Shown: positions 41,031 through 52,032 of the stretch, one piece after another
Position numbering within the stretch: the stretch's first letter is position 1
How the letters are laid out: each line of letters begins with the position of its first letter
IMG/VR virus record: IMGVR_UViG_3300020469_000044
Location: 1 to 64,000 of that record
DNA: 64,000 nt
Origin: a virus
Direction: 5' to 3' (one strand)
Notes under the pieces: generated by a model
Seen by the model: the letters and a program-made list of their open reading frames with translations, nothing else
Database searches by the model: none
What the model was told of the DNA's origin: nothing
Position numbers and translations under genes: made by a program

Positions 41031-44000
41031 CTACGCCACTGGTTTTTGAAGTCTAACGGTTTTAGTATTATTTAAGTTAAAGCCTTTAGGTTTATATTTT
41101 GCAAAAACTTCTAAATCAAATGAAAGTTGATTGTCAAAAGAATCAAACAAATCAATACCTATTTTTTTAGAATAAGTTAAGTTTGTAATTTTATTAGTAT
41201 TTAACCCTCCTAACAACCCGTCTGATGTATCAACACCTGTTGCGGTAACACCAAAATAATCAGTCATTCTATATTGAAACACAACGTCTATTGAAATACT
41301 AGGTGATTTGCTACTTAGTGAATTTACTTGTTTAGTATCTGATTTGCCTATAATTCTTTTTCCAAATTTATTGTCACCATCTACTGATAGGTTTCCAATT
41401 CTTGTAGGAGATAAAAACAAATATGCTCCACATGATCTGCCTCCTAATAAAAACTGATCGTTGTCTTCAAAAGACATCTTTACAGATCTATTATAATTAT
41501 ATGCAGTGTTTGTCCCTCTTCTATATGCAGTTTGTAAATTAGCATATGTATCTTGACCCGCTTTTAAAGTTGAAAATTGTGCCATTGATGCATAACCGGC
41601 TTGAAAAAATGTAGAAGTTGCAGTATTGCTTACTGCAGCAGGTATTCTTGGGTGATCCACGTGTAAATAAATACTATCATCATAGTCTCCAGAAGTAAGG
41701 TTAGAATTTAAAATAACCGCAGTAGGGTTATTACTTCCATCAAAATTACCGTCCCAAATAAAATCACTTGTAACATCTCCAGCATCTCCTACTCCATTTA
41801 CTCCGTAATATTCAAATCTTCGTGTTTCACTATCAGTAGCAGTGTTTGTTCCATCTAAAAATTCAAGAGGAGCTGTCGCGTACATTGCATTTTCACCAGC
41901 AACATCCATAAATCTGCTATAAATAAATTGACCTTTTTGTTGAGCCGATTGATGAGGAGCATCTTCATTATGATATTCTGCTAATTCATCACTAGAAATG
42001 TTTTGATACTGTATAGGTACTAAGTCATATTTTCCTTCAACCGTATAATATGTATCGTTTTGAATTCTATCCGTTAATACAATAGGATTTGCCACGCCTG
42101 TAGTTGAGTCAGGTGTAAAATCATGTGTACCCATTTCAAAAGTAACTTCATTTCCAGTAGTAGAAGAATGATGCACCGGTTCATCTCTCTTACCTATCAT
42201 TCTTGCTATTAACTCAAGATCAGTAGCTTTACTATTTTCTAATAATAGTTTAAAGGTTTTAGTTACAACATGTCCTTTCTTAATATTTAAGTCAGCAACT
42301 TCATCTACATAATAACCAGCAAATAATCTAGTAGTTGTATTTGCGTCAATTGCAGTAGTGTTTCCTTCTTCATCTACAATAGTTACTTTTAATTCACCTT
42401 CTGCATTTTCTAATTGCTCTTTAAGACTTTCTATTTCTTTTTGTAAATCTATTAACTTATCAAAAAGGCTAATTGGAGTTTGTTCAGAAGATAAAAAACC
42501 AGATGCAATATTAGTTGCGCCATGTGTAAAATATTTTTCATTAGCAATAAAGCTATCAGCAATATGTGTATAAACTCCTTTAGAATCTAACTCATCTACA
42601 AGTTTTACATAAATAGTTTCTTTACCATTTTCATCTATAAGATTAATAATATCAGTTGTATCTAGCAAGCCTTCAGGAAACTGTACTAAAATAGTTTCGC
42701 TCCATTCAGATACTACAGGATTCGAAGGGTAGCCCGCTTCTGAAACTGCTTTTATTCTTATTTCAACATTTTCTCCGAAATTAATCGGTAGATCTAATTG
42801 ATTAAAATTAACTTCTTGACCATCTTCAACGCTTTCTGTTATCCAAACATATTTACTAGTAATTACATCTCTTTGTCTTTTTCTAGTTGGAGTTTCATAT
42901 TGATTCCAATTTGAAAAACTTGCAGTAGTTGTTTTATTATCTTGTGTAAATGGTATTTGTTCAATATTGCTTGTTTTACCACTTGCAGAAACATATCTAT
43001 ATTGAATTTTAAATTTTACGATTTCTTGTGGAAGTGTATCTGCGTTTGTTTTTGCTTCAGGCACTTTCCAAAACCCTCTAACTCTAAATTTAGGTTTAAT
43101 ATCAGTTACGTTTTGATCAGAGTTAATACTTTGAATCTGGTTTACAACAGAAGAATATAATTTAGCTTCACCGCTTCTCTTTTCAATAAGCGTATTTAAG
43201 TTATTTTTGTCTTTACTTTTTTCAATTTCAGATTTATATTTCTTAGTTGCAATTTCACTTCTCTTACTTACAATAGTATCATCTAATTTCTTAATGCTTT
43301 CACTAATTGTAATTTTGTCATTATTTAATTTCTTTATACTATCAAATGCATCGTTCTCAGTTAAGTGAGTATTTATTTGTACAACTTGAAAGTTAGTAGC
43401 ATCTAATAATACTGGATCTGGCTGAAGACCAACCGTTGCTGGTGGAATAAAATCTTCTTTTAATGCTTTTATAAATTGGCCAAAATCAGAAACACTGTCT
43501 CTATAAAAAGCAGAAAGTGTTTGAGTTCCACCTGTTTGACTTTCAATTGTTAAATCGTTTGAATAAAAACCTACACCTGGTGACCAATTCTCTGCAATAA
43601 TTTTAGAATCTGGATCAATCGCTTTAAAGAAAACAACTTGTCTTTCATCGAATCCTACATGAATGCCTAATGAAACTGAATTTTCTAAAGCTTTATAAAT
43701 TCTTAATTGATCTGAACCTATTTTAATACTATCAAAACCTTCAGTTAACCTAAGTTCAACTTGCGTAGTACCATTATATACATTCTGAACTCTGTATCTT
43801 GTATTATTATTTCCACTGTTTACTAATAGTTCATCTCCAATTGAAATAAATTCAGTATCTTTTAAAGATTTATCACCATCAGTGTATGTTAACTTATTTA
43901 ATGTGTATAATTTTACTGTTCTAATTACAGGCTCTCCATCAACTATAAATTCTCTTTCAGCATCTTCAACTGCCAATACATCAAAGCCTCCATAAAATTG

Positions 44001-44642
44001 AGTTGATTTAAAAGGTAAGTCTCTAACCTGTTCATCAACTGTAGCATTTGCTCCACTACTTATTAAATCTTCAACGAATGTTTGATAATTTATCTCATCT
44101 ACATTTTTATAATTGTCATCAAAATAAGCAGCAGCAAATTCGTCGTTTGTTTGAAAAATATATCTTTTTACTAAAACTCTTTCTGTATCTGCTACAATTT
44201 GATTACTAACATCAAATTTAACAGTTAATAAAGGGTTTAAATAGTCTTCAAAAAAGTCATTATCTGTAGTTTCAAACTCAGTAGGAAGAGCAATGGAAGT
44301 TAAATCATTTGCAGCAGTCTTAAGTTTTCTTGAAATAATTTTTTTAAAACTACCATCTGGCATTTGAACAGTTGCATCTGCAGTTCCAACACCACTTAGT
44401 GCTTTAATATTATTTTCTAATCTTTTTATTTCTCTATCAATAAAGCCAAATGAAGGTATTTGATAGGTTTTAATTGTAGTAACACCATCATCATCAGGTG
44501 TACCAAAAAGGTCTACTGAAACCGTAATTGAATCCTTTTCACTAGTTATTGCTTCATTAATGCGTTCGAAAGTTTCTAATGCATTAGCATTCATCTGTGT
44601 GAATTGCTTAATTATTCCAGAAAATGAGTTTTGTGTGTCCAT
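41031..44642 (-). CDS. Large baseplate/fibre structural protein with Fn3-like domain
   Basis: 1,203 aa. N-terminal helical part (IIKQFTQMNANALETFERIN), a beta-rich region, a central coiled coil (KKLNDDKITISESIKKLDDT-type, about 400-490), then a segment resembling a fibronectin-III domain (FKIQYRYVSASGKTSN, later VEIRIKAVSEAGYPS). A second short coiled coil (LIDLQKEIESLKEQLENAEG) precedes a beta-rich C-terminal region, probably the tip. The two coiled coils suggest a trimeric fibre-like shaft. Ends 61 nt before the 1,598-aa gene starts. Confidence 0.55.
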   Translation of the reverse strand: MDTQNSFSGIIKQFTQMNANALETFERINEAITSEKDSITVSVDLFGTPDDDGVTTIKTYQIPSFGFIDREIKRLENNIKALSGVGTADATVQMPDGSFKKIISRKLKTAANDLTSIALPTEFETTDNDFFEDYLNPLLTVKFDVSNQIVADTERVLVKRYIFQTNDEFAAAYFDDNYKNVDEINYQTFVEDLISSGANATVDEQVRDLPFKSTQFYGGFDVLAVEDAEREFIVDGEPVIRTVKLYTLNKLTYTDGDKSLKDTEFISIGDELLVNSGNNNTRYRVQNVYNGTTQVELRLTEGFDSIKIGSDQLRIYKALENSVSLGIHVGFDERQVVFFKAIDPDSKIIAENWSPGVGFYSNDLTIESQTGGTQTLSAFYRDSVSDFGQFIKALKEDFIPPATVGLQPDPVLLDATNFQVVQINTHLTENDAFDSIKKLNNDKITISESIKKLDDTIVSKRSEIATKKYKSEIEKSKDKNNLNTLIEKRSGEAKLYSSVVNQIQSINSDQNVTDIKPKFRVRGFWKVPEAKTNADTLPQEIVKFKIQYRYVSASGKTSNIEQIPFTQDNKTTTASFSNWNQYETPTRKRQRDVITSKYVWITESVEDGQEVNFNQLDLPINFGENVEIRIKAVSEAGYPSNPVVSEWSETILVQFPEGLLDTTDIINLIDENGKETIYVKLVDELDSKGVYTHIADSFIANEKYFTHGATNIASGFLSSEQTPISLFDKLIDLQKEIESLKEQLENAEGELKVTIVDEEGNTTAIDANTTTRLFAGYYVDEVADLNIKKGHVVTKTFKLLLENSKATDLELIARMIGKRDEPVHHSSTTGNEVTFEMGTHDFTPDSTTGVANPIVLTDRIQNDTYYTVEGKYDLVPIQYQNISSDELAEYHNEDAPHQSAQQKGQFIYSRFMDVAGENAMYATAPLEFLDGTNTATDSETRRFEYYGVNGVGDAGDVTSDFIWDGNFDGSNNPTAVILNSNLTSGDYDDSIYLHVDHPRIPAAVSNTATSTFFQAGYASMAQFSTLKAGQDTYANLQTAYRRGTNTAYNYNRSVKMSFEDNDQFLLGGRSCGAYLFLSPTRIGNLSVDGDNKFGKRIIGKSDTKQVNSLSSKSPSISIDVVFQYRMTDYFGVTATGVDTSDGLLGGLNTNKITNLTYSKKIGIDLFDSFDNQLSFDLEVFAKYKPKGFNLNNTKTVRLQKPVA

Positions 44643-44645
44643 TTA

Positions 44646-46592
44646 TTATCTTATAACGTCTATTTCAAATTCATACGTTGCCGCATTTGTACAAACAATT
44701 TCAAAATAAGGATCGTTTCCGACCTCAGCACTTGAAACACTTCCAATAAGTGTGTTAAAACTATTGGATTGGTTTGTATAAACATTGATGTTGTTGCTAT
44801 CTAGGCTTAAAGCTTCAAAAACAACTTTATAACTTTGACCATCTTGCCATTTTATAAGTTTGTCATCTATGTATATATTAATATTATTATCTGCTGCCTG
44901 GGCAGTAGTCTTACCAGCAAGTCTCAGCTGATTAGAAAATTCTTTAAGTCTTGCCCAAATACCAAAGCCAGTTGCATTTGCAGGATCGTATTGGTTTGAG
45001 CTTGTAATTTCATTAGAAACGATTAACGTACTTTCATTCCATAAAAAAGGCTTTCCAAATACGTATGTTTTTAAATCGTTTTTAATTTTAATTTTATTAG
45101 GAACCGTTTTATCAACTACAATTCCAGGTCCATTAAATAAAACATCTACATTATATTGCACTTCAGATGGAACTGTACCGTCTATGAGTTGATTAATTCT
45201 TTGATTCGCGTTTGTGATTAATTGTAAAAGGCTATCACTGTCTGCTAAATTAACAGATGTGTTTTGAAATTCTGTTTCTAATTGGCTTATTCTACTTAGT
45301 AATTCAGTACTTGAATCCATTGACATTACTAAGTTTTCTAAATCATCAACTCTACTACTAATTCTACTATATCTAGCATTTGCATCTGATAATAATTTAG
45401 CTGCATTCTCTAACGCGCTTGTCGTATCCATGAATAAATCCATTGAGAATGTAGTAAAGTCATTAATATTAACTTCGACGCCTACATTATCAAGAGATGA
45501 ATTAAATTTAATATTTAACTTAAGCCCAAATGCATTTCCATTTAAACCGGTAATTTCATTTGGTTTATATTTAATAAGTTCAGGAATATAAGAACTTGCC
45601 GCTGCACCGGGATTGTCTTGTGGATTGTCTAATATTAATACACCATAAAGATTAGTTTCTCTATTTGCTGGCACAGATTCACTATATAAATCATAATAAA
45701 CAAGAATTGCATTAAATCTAAAGTCTCCTCCTTGTTTAGCAAAATCCTGTAAAGTAATTATGTCTGAGTTTGAAGCTATTCCATGATAGTCTGCAGATGT
45801 CCAATCTATTTCATAATTAGGAGTAGAATTAACATCAATATCATAATAAGGAATTAAGTTCGATGGATCCGATGTATCTACCGTATCTACTAACGTTTCT
45901 AATTCCATATTAACATCTGGATGTGTTTGTCCGTTTCTACCGTTTATGATAGCCTCAGGGTATATCTTGTTCGCCGAGGTATTATAATTATCAGAATTAA
46001 ATAAAACTGTTGGAGTATATCCAATTGACGAGGGTACATTAATATATACCTCGTGGTATGCATTTCCTTTATATTGAATATCGTTTCCTACGTCTATACT
46101 TCCTAAGTATTTGACGACTCTATCATAGTCTGTTCCTGTTCCAGTTGCATTTATTTCTTCAGTGCTTAAACCTGTTTGAGTTGCTTCAGTTGAATCGGCG
46201 GTTTTAAATCTGATAGCACCCATTTTGTGTAACCACTTAAAGAATATTTTTTCAGCGTCCGAACCATATAGCGCGCTATCAAAATCATCGTCTTGTAAAA
46301 TAAGCTCTTCTAAATTAAGAGCATAGTTTTGAAAAGTAATTGCAAAATCATGTCCAGCATTTCCAACTGGAGAATAAGCTACGTTACTATAGTCTAACAT
46401 TTGATCGAAGTCCATAGTATTTTTACCACTTACTGGTTCTTCAAAATTAGGAATATCTAAAAGAGCGTATCTACTAAACTCAAATTTAATATCTGGGTTT
46501 TGGAAAGCTCTTGTCAAATCTCTAGTACCACTTGCAAAAGCGTACATCGTTCCTCCCTGTATCTGTGGTGTTCTAACTAGTGGTGTAGCCAT
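44646..46592 (-). CDS. Baseplate/fibre structural protein with coiled coil
   Basis: 648 aa. The N-terminus (GGTMYAFASGTRDLTRAFQN, then FSRYALLDIPNF) is a conserved-looking baseplate attachment region. The middle is beta rich, and about 400-480 forms a coiled coil (LLSDANARYSRISSRVDDLENL and following). The C-terminal ~150 residues are a separate beta domain. It lies between the gp7-like wedge gene and the fibre genes, the position occupied in T4 by gp8 to gp12; I cannot assign which. Confidence 0.5.
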   Translation of the reverse strand: MATPLVRTPQIQGGTMYAFASGTRDLTRAFQNPDIKFEFSRYALLDIPNFEEPVSGKNTMDFDQMLDYSNVAYSPVGNAGHDFAITFQNYALNLEELILQDDDFDSALYGSDAEKIFFKWLHKMGAIRFKTADSTEATQTGLSTEEINATGTGTDYDRVVKYLGSIDVGNDIQYKGNAYHEVYINVPSSIGYTPTVLFNSDNYNTSANKIYPEAIINGRNGQTHPDVNMELETLVDTVDTSDPSNLIPYYDIDVNSTPNYEIDWTSADYHGIASNSDIITLQDFAKQGGDFRFNAILVYYDLYSESVPANRETNLYGVLILDNPQDNPGAAASSYIPELIKYKPNEITGLNGNAFGLKLNIKFNSSLDNVGVEVNINDFTTFSMDLFMDTTSALENAAKLLSDANARYSRISSRVDDLENLVMSMDSSTELLSRISQLETEFQNTSVNLADSDSLLQLITNANQRINQLIDGTVPSEVQYNVDVLFNGPGIVVDKTVPNKIKIKNDLKTYVFGKPFLWNESTLIVSNEITSSNQYDPANATGFGIWARLKEFSNQLRLAGKTTAQAADNNINIYIDDKLIKWQDGQSYKVVFEALSLDSNNINVYTNQSNSFNTLIGSVSSAEVGNDPYFEIVCTNAATYEFEIDVIR

Positions 46593-46610
46593 TTATAATA
46601 AGTTTTATTT

Positions 46611-47150
46611 TTAAGCAACAGTTGCACCGTTTGCACTAATTACATACCATACGCTATTAAAAGTTCTACATGTAAGTGTTTCATTTGCAGCACTAAATGT
46701 TGCAGTAGTTCCTCCTCCAAATGTACCAGTAACACTTCCACTTGCTGTTGAAATTAATGTTATTTCATAACCATCTGTCGCAGTAGTTCCTAAATTGATT
46801 CCAGCAGTGGGATCAATAAAATAAGATGAGTGAGCAAAAGACGTAATATCTGATGTTAAAGGAGCAGCAGCTGTACCATTTACACCGCTCTTAATTATCG
46901 CAGCGCCGAAACCTACGTTTGCGCTAATAGTTGTTGCAACTCCAATAGTAGCAGACGTAGCATTTAATGTTGTTCCGCCGTCTACTGTAAGTTGACTTGT
47001 TGATACTGTAACTCCTGAAAGAGTTGCAGCAGTTGGATCTAGATACCCCTTTAAACCTGTAATTTCATCTTCTAATGTTGTGAAATTATCATTTAGAGTA
47101 ATTCTTGATGAAGAAAGAGAATCAGTTCCTAAAATTTCTGTAACCGCCAT
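46611..47150 (-). CDS. Small Thr/Ser/Ala-rich fibre or adhesin protein
   Basis: 179 aa. An N-terminal coiled stretch (RITLNDNFTTLEDEITGLKG) precedes a repetitive low-complexity beta region with TASGSVTGTFGGGTTATFS-like sequence. This pattern is common in short tail fibre tips and beta-helical adhesins. Gene is 18 nt from the next. Confidence 0.5.
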   Translation of the reverse strand: MAVTEILGTDSLSSSRITLNDNFTTLEDEITGLKGYLDPTAATLSGVTVSTSQLTVDGGTTLNATSATIGVATTISANVGFGAAIIKSGVNGTAAAPLTSDITSFAHSSYFIDPTAGINLGTTATDGYEITLISTASGSVTGTFGGGTTATFSAANETLTCRTFNSVWYVISANGATVA

Positions 47151-47162
47151 AGTTTTATTTTT

Positions 47163-49910
47163 TTATTTTACAATTATCATATTTCTTTCGACAATATTAG
47201 TATTGCCATTAGTATCTTCAACTTCCGCTGAAATTCTATAAGAACCCGCTTCCTTAAAGATATATGTCAACCACATATTATCATAATATATATCACGTTC
47301 TATTTGACTACTATCTTTATATATCTTCCAAATAGGTGTCTTAATACCCGCCATTTGTGATTTATCCAACGCAAAGGTAATATGTGTCGACCTTTCGACC
47401 TCTGCACTGCCATTAATTATTCTAACAGTATCAAAGGTAGGGTTGTAATTTACATAATGTACTTCTCCTAAAACATTTCCATTTGTGAGTTCAACTGTTT
47501 CAAAATCATACGTTCTAGAATAAGCTCTACCTACACATAACATAAATAAAAACACATCATTAATTCCATCGTTATCTGTATCTTCAAATACTGGATTGTA
47601 ATTAAATTTACTTATTATAGAGTCAGTAGAATTATTTAATTCATCAGCAATGGCTTGCCATCCCGCTATGTCTGTATTTCCACTAGGCGTTGTTGCCAAT
47701 ATCGTATGTGTTCCTGTTTCTGTTAAGTTTGTAGTTGGATTTAAATGAGTTAATGTTAATACGCTACCCTGTTGAATGTCATCTATTTTAAAACTAGCTG
47801 TTAAATCCATTCCAATTCTAGTAGCATTCCACCAATTATATTTCCCATCTATCCATCTAACATTTTCCATCTCATCCCATGAGTAAGGACCAGTAGTCTC
47901 GGCATATCCAGTTGGGTTAGACAAGTCAGTATCTAAATATCTTCTAACGGTACTAAATATCTTTCCTTGGTCTTCGTCTTTAATATAATTTGATCTATCC
48001 ATTGTAAGGTATAAGGATTGAAAACTATCTTGTACTTTTTGTAAATTTTCTGAAGGAATATCCCAATATCCACCGGTTTTATTCCATGCTGTTTTCCAAT
48101 CTTTCCATGCATTGTTTTCTTTCCATTGATAAATTCCATAAATTTCAAGAGGTTTTACTTTAACGTTAAAAAGATCTGATTCTTTTCTAAAGCTCATAAA
48201 TCCCTGTAAATCATACATTCTAAGTTCAACTGTATAATCTCCTTCATGTGGAACAATCATAGGAAACCTTAAAAAACCAGGATGAAAAGTTCCATCAGCT
48301 TCATAATATCCAATACTGCCTCTAAAATTTTGTGAATATCCTTTAGGACCTGTAACTACCCATTCTAATTCGTAAACATGTTGTTTCCACCAATTGTTCC
48401 AAGTAATTGTAGGATCGATAGCATCTAACCAAGTAAAATTAGCAAATTCCCATTCATGTGGAAGTGACGTACATTCTAAAATAACAGGAGCCCCAACAGG
48501 AATAGAATGTTCACCGGGAGTATCATTATTAAAAGTTTCCTTTTTATTTATATAGTAGTTATTGTAAAATGTTTCAAAATCTGACAATAAAGTTTCATAG
48601 TCTGTTTCGCTTAAATTTCCAAATTCATTTAATTGAATAGGTTGAAAATCTACATTATCTATTAGGATTCCACTATTAGATACTAGCGCATAGTCTTCAA
48701 TATAAAGTTGCTTATTTTCAGGATAGACTTTAAATTCTACATCTTTACCTTCATTGAATGAAGCAATAGGTTGTTGATTATTCCAAACGTTTAAATTTTT
48801 CTGATCGAAATAACTGCCTTCTCCTGTAATATCTATAATTTTAGCCTGTAATGGTAGATACTCTTTTTGTAGTTTATTTTTAAGGCCATATAATTTAATT
48901 AAAATTTCTTCAGGTGTAAAGTCAAAAACTTCTTGAACATTAGGAATATCCCAATAATCAAAAGTTTCATCTGGCTCGTTTAATTTATAAACTAATGAAA
49001 ACCTACTTGTTTTTTTCATTGTAGTTGAAGGCAAATTAAATTGCTTTCTTTTCTTATAGCTAAATCCTGCATTTCTATCTGGAACTGAAACTGCTTTTAG
49101 TTTTCCAAAGCTATCACTGTCTTGATTTATATTTAGCCAATATTCTTTAAGTGTAATTTTATTATAGCCAAAAAAGTCAATTGCATTTAAGACAGCTTTA
49201 TAAGTTCCAATAAAAGGTTTAATGTTATGTAATTCTAAAAGTAGCTCTTTTCTCTTTTTATTCATGAGCATCCAATCGATTCCCATTTCATTGATGTCAT
49301 GTTCTTTAAAAATTATAAAATCACCGTCATCGAGCGTAGCACCTAAATTTTGCAATAGGTCTCTCATTCTTTCATCTTCACCTACAGTCTCACCATAAAC
49401 TACAATTTCAGCAACTACGTGGCCATCATTATCGTCTGTAATTATTAAAGTTCTTTCATGTCTTTTTTCAAACTGAGATGAAAGAGCAATGTTAGCTTGA
49501 ATAGCAGTGTTTGTGAAACCGTTTACGGTCTTTAAACCTGCGACTATAGAAACAACGTCAGTATGGTCTAACACTTGAATATTTAAACCATCTAAACTTT
49601 GCACTTTTACTACATTATCTTCTAATTGAGTTCCATATATAAAAACATCTTCACTAGAGTACCTATCTGCTTTCCAACTAAATGTAAAATTACTACCACT
49701 ACTATTTGCAGAAATAGGCCTTCCATAAACAATATGCCCATTAGAGTCTACTAATTCTTCTAATATAAATAAATTAAAAGTCTCATATAGACCTACTGAT
49801 ACTTCAGGTAAATAGACAACACCATTCCACTTTTCATTAGTAGCATCATAGTCAAGATTTAATTCATTCTCAACCCCATTAAAAAACCTTAAATAAGAAT
49901 ATTTAGCCAT
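47163..49910 (-). CDS. Baseplate wedge protein, gp7-like
   Basis: 915 aa (T4 gp7 is 1,032). The diagnostic part is about residues 215-255 (WMLMNKKRKELLLELHNIKP, then TYKAVLNAIDFFGYNKITL), which resembles the conserved baseplate segment found in gp7 and in P2-like tail protein I. The rest is beta rich, including PKD/Ig-like pieces (YTVELRMYDLQGF, EAGSYRISAEVEDTNGN) and an N-terminal FNGVENELNLDYDATNEKW domain. It directly follows gp6 and a small ORF, the wedge gene order of T4-like phages. Confidence 0.55.
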   Translation of the reverse strand: MAKYSYLRFFNGVENELNLDYDATNEKWNGVVYLPEVSVGLYETFNLFILEELVDSNGHIVYGRPISANSSGSNFTFSWKADRYSSEDVFIYGTQLEDNVVKVQSLDGLNIQVLDHTDVVSIVAGLKTVNGFTNTAIQANIALSSQFEKRHERTLIITDDNDGHVVAEIVVYGETVGEDERMRDLLQNLGATLDDGDFIIFKEHDINEMGIDWMLMNKKRKELLLELHNIKPFIGTYKAVLNAIDFFGYNKITLKEYWLNINQDSDSFGKLKAVSVPDRNAGFSYKKRKQFNLPSTTMKKTSRFSLVYKLNEPDETFDYWDIPNVQEVFDFTPEEILIKLYGLKNKLQKEYLPLQAKIIDITGEGSYFDQKNLNVWNNQQPIASFNEGKDVEFKVYPENKQLYIEDYALVSNSGILIDNVDFQPIQLNEFGNLSETDYETLLSDFETFYNNYYINKKETFNNDTPGEHSIPVGAPVILECTSLPHEWEFANFTWLDAIDPTITWNNWWKQHVYELEWVVTGPKGYSQNFRGSIGYYEADGTFHPGFLRFPMIVPHEGDYTVELRMYDLQGFMSFRKESDLFNVKVKPLEIYGIYQWKENNAWKDWKTAWNKTGGYWDIPSENLQKVQDSFQSLYLTMDRSNYIKDEDQGKIFSTVRRYLDTDLSNPTGYAETTGPYSWDEMENVRWIDGKYNWWNATRIGMDLTASFKIDDIQQGSVLTLTHLNPTTNLTETGTHTILATTPSGNTDIAGWQAIADELNNSTDSIISKFNYNPVFEDTDNDGINDVFLFMLCVGRAYSRTYDFETVELTNGNVLGEVHYVNYNPTFDTVRIINGSAEVERSTHITFALDKSQMAGIKTPIWKIYKDSSQIERDIYYDNMWLTYIFKEAGSYRISAEVEDTNGNTNIVERNMIIVK

Positions 49911-50179
49911 TATCTTATGTTTTTATCATCTTTACTTGATGTGTAATTTTTCCAATTTTTCATTATTCTAATTTGCTTAGTAGTGTTATAAAAATAATCA
50001 GTACAAAACTGTATAAAATCTAACATCGTTTGATTTCTAACAATATGTCTAGATATTCTATTTGTTATCATATCATTTTTATAATTATAGCCTAATCCTT
50101 TTTTATCATCTTTCGCTGTTTTTCTAGCATCATAGATCTTTTCTCTTTTGTACCTATATAAATCGTCGTATAGTCCCAT
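49910..50179 (-). CDS. Small basic protein between the wedge genes
   Basis: 89 aa, Lys, Tyr and Asn rich (MGLYDDLYRYKREKIYDARK), helical, with no motif. It overlaps gp6 and the gp7-like gene by one base each (TAATG), so it is translated with them. Possibly a wedge assembly chaperone or minor baseplate component. Confidence 0.55.
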   Translation of the reverse strand: MGLYDDLYRYKREKIYDARKTAKDDKKGLGYNYKNDMITNRISRHIVRNQTMLDFIQFCTDYFYNTTKQIRIMKNWKNYTSSKDDKNIR

Positions 50180-52032
50180 TATCTTGCTTTTCTATTTCCT
50201 GCCTGAACTCTACTATAAATCGTTCTTGGCACCGGAGGGTTATCAAAATATAAAGACAATGAAGCCATTTCTCCAATTGCTGGCTCATCTTTTACTAAGT
50301 CTCCGTTTCTATCTTCCCATCCACCTCTAAATATTGCAACCTCTTGTTTATCTAAAATAATATCACCATATTTATCAAGTCCTATTTTATTATACCAATC
50401 CTTTATTGCCTGTTCTCCAGTTACCGGTACTAATAATTCAGGATTGTCTAAGGTTATTTTTTTAGTTTCTTCAGTTCTCTTAAAAAATACAAGTCTTTTT
50501 TGATCGCCATCTGCTCCTTCTAATTCTGGAGTTGAAGGAGTCACAGTCACTTGATTATAAGTATAATATCCATCTTTTCTTGCCTGTTCCTCAATACTTG
50601 ATACGAATTGTACATTTACGGCATCTACGCCTTCAATTGCTTCTATGATTGCAATAATATCACTTTTAGGTAATTTATCTCTACGTATAATTTTTATTAA
50701 ATAATTTGAGATCGCAGCTCTAATATCATTAAAAATATCTTGTTGCTTAAAACCTTCAAACCATCTAATTGAAATATCCATCCTATACTTAACTGCTTCT
50801 GGCTGTACAAAGATTGCTTCACTTGTAACCATTTGCTGACCGCTATCTTCAATTACACCAAGCATTCTATCAGTCTCATCTTTACCAAAGAAAAACTCAC
50901 TTTCATTAACTGAAAAATAGTCAGTTCCACTTAATAATCTTTTTTCTAAATCTGGAATTGCAAAAATATAAATTACATTGTCATCATCTAAATAACCATC
51001 ACTTGTAGTATTGTATGCATCTAAATAACTGAATTGTGCATATCTACTTAAAAAATATTCATAAGCATCTGGGTTTGCAAGTACAAAACTTTTACTTGCT
51101 AAAGGCGCCATTAACTTTGTGAATTCAGGCGTTTCAGGATTTGCACCCATAAAAGGAGATGTAGAAGTTTCAGTTTCTAATAATTCATTTAAATCATGTG
51201 TTTCACCAGTAGAATCTTTACCTTCACCAATCCATTTAAATGTTAAGTCTCCTGCTTGATTTAAGTTACCTTCTGCTCCATCACATTTAATATATTCAAC
51301 CTCAATTGCAGCTCCATTTACTGGTATAATACCAAAATTACCAGTTCCAAAATAAACGTCTAAACCGCCGCTAATTCCAGTTTTTATTAAATAACCCTTA
51401 TCACTTGCTAACATTTCATAAAGGCTATTATACTTTCTCCATTGTTCGCCGTTGACACTTACTTTTACTAAATTATGATCTGTTGTACCCTTTGTTTGAA
51501 TATTAAAACTTTGCATGCTTTCTCCATTACTTGTAAGAGTTTGCATTTCAAGTTTGCCTTGTATAATATTTGCTCTAACCCAATCATTACTACTTTTTGG
51601 TAATAAAAACTCATCTTTATCTGTTCTTAAAAAATAAGTTAAACCATTATTGTCATAGGCTATTTCAGTATTAGGATCAATAATTAAATTACTACCTGCA
51701 ACATCGTCACCTGCACCTGGCTTCCATCTAAAGCGTATTTCACCAGTTGCTGCGAAGCCTCTAGTTGCGTCATGCCCAGCAAGTCTTGCAAGTCCATGAA
51801 TTGACTCAGGCTGTTGAGCTGTATAAATATTCTGTTCAACGGTAGAGTCCTCTATATAGAACAAGAGCATCTCATTCATTTCGGCCATTACCTCAAGAAT
51901 TTGAGAAAATGGACTTGCCGTTGTAAAATAGTTTCCGGCTTTCTTATAAACTCTACTTAAATAAGACCTTGTATCAGATACAATGTCTCCTGCAGTAGCT
52001 CTAGCCTTATCTAAAAATTTAAAATCTGCCAT
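50179..52032 (-). CDS. 6: Baseplate wedge protein gp6 (J-like)
   Basis: 617 aa (T4 gp6 is 660). It is the iris-forming wedge protein. Landmarks are SPFSQILEVMAEMNEMLLFY near the N-terminus, ESIHGLARLAGHDATRG, the FGTGNFGIIPVNGAAIEVEY stretch typical of gp6/gpJ proteins, followed by DGAEGNLNQ, and a C-terminal IVRRDK-type helix with IIAIIEAIEGVDAVNV. Gene order gp25, gp6, then gp7-like is that of T4 relatives. Confidence 0.85.
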   Translation of the reverse strand: MADFKFLDKARATAGDIVSDTRSYLSRVYKKAGNYFTTASPFSQILEVMAEMNEMLLFYIEDSTVEQNIYTAQQPESIHGLARLAGHDATRGFAATGEIRFRWKPGAGDDVAGSNLIIDPNTEIAYDNNGLTYFLRTDKDEFLLPKSSNDWVRANIIQGKLEMQTLTSNGESMQSFNIQTKGTTDHNLVKVSVNGEQWRKYNSLYEMLASDKGYLIKTGISGGLDVYFGTGNFGIIPVNGAAIEVEYIKCDGAEGNLNQAGDLTFKWIGEGKDSTGETHDLNELLETETSTSPFMGANPETPEFTKLMAPLASKSFVLANPDAYEYFLSRYAQFSYLDAYNTTSDGYLDDDNVIYIFAIPDLEKRLLSGTDYFSVNESEFFFGKDETDRMLGVIEDSGQQMVTSEAIFVQPEAVKYRMDISIRWFEGFKQQDIFNDIRAAISNYLIKIIRRDKLPKSDIIAIIEAIEGVDAVNVQFVSSIEEQARKDGYYTYNQVTVTPSTPELEGADGDQKRLVFFKRTEETKKITLDNPELLVPVTGEQAIKDWYNKIGLDKYGDIILDKQEVAIFRGGWEDRNGDLVKDEPAIGEMASLSLYFDNPPVPRTIYSRVQAGNRKAR

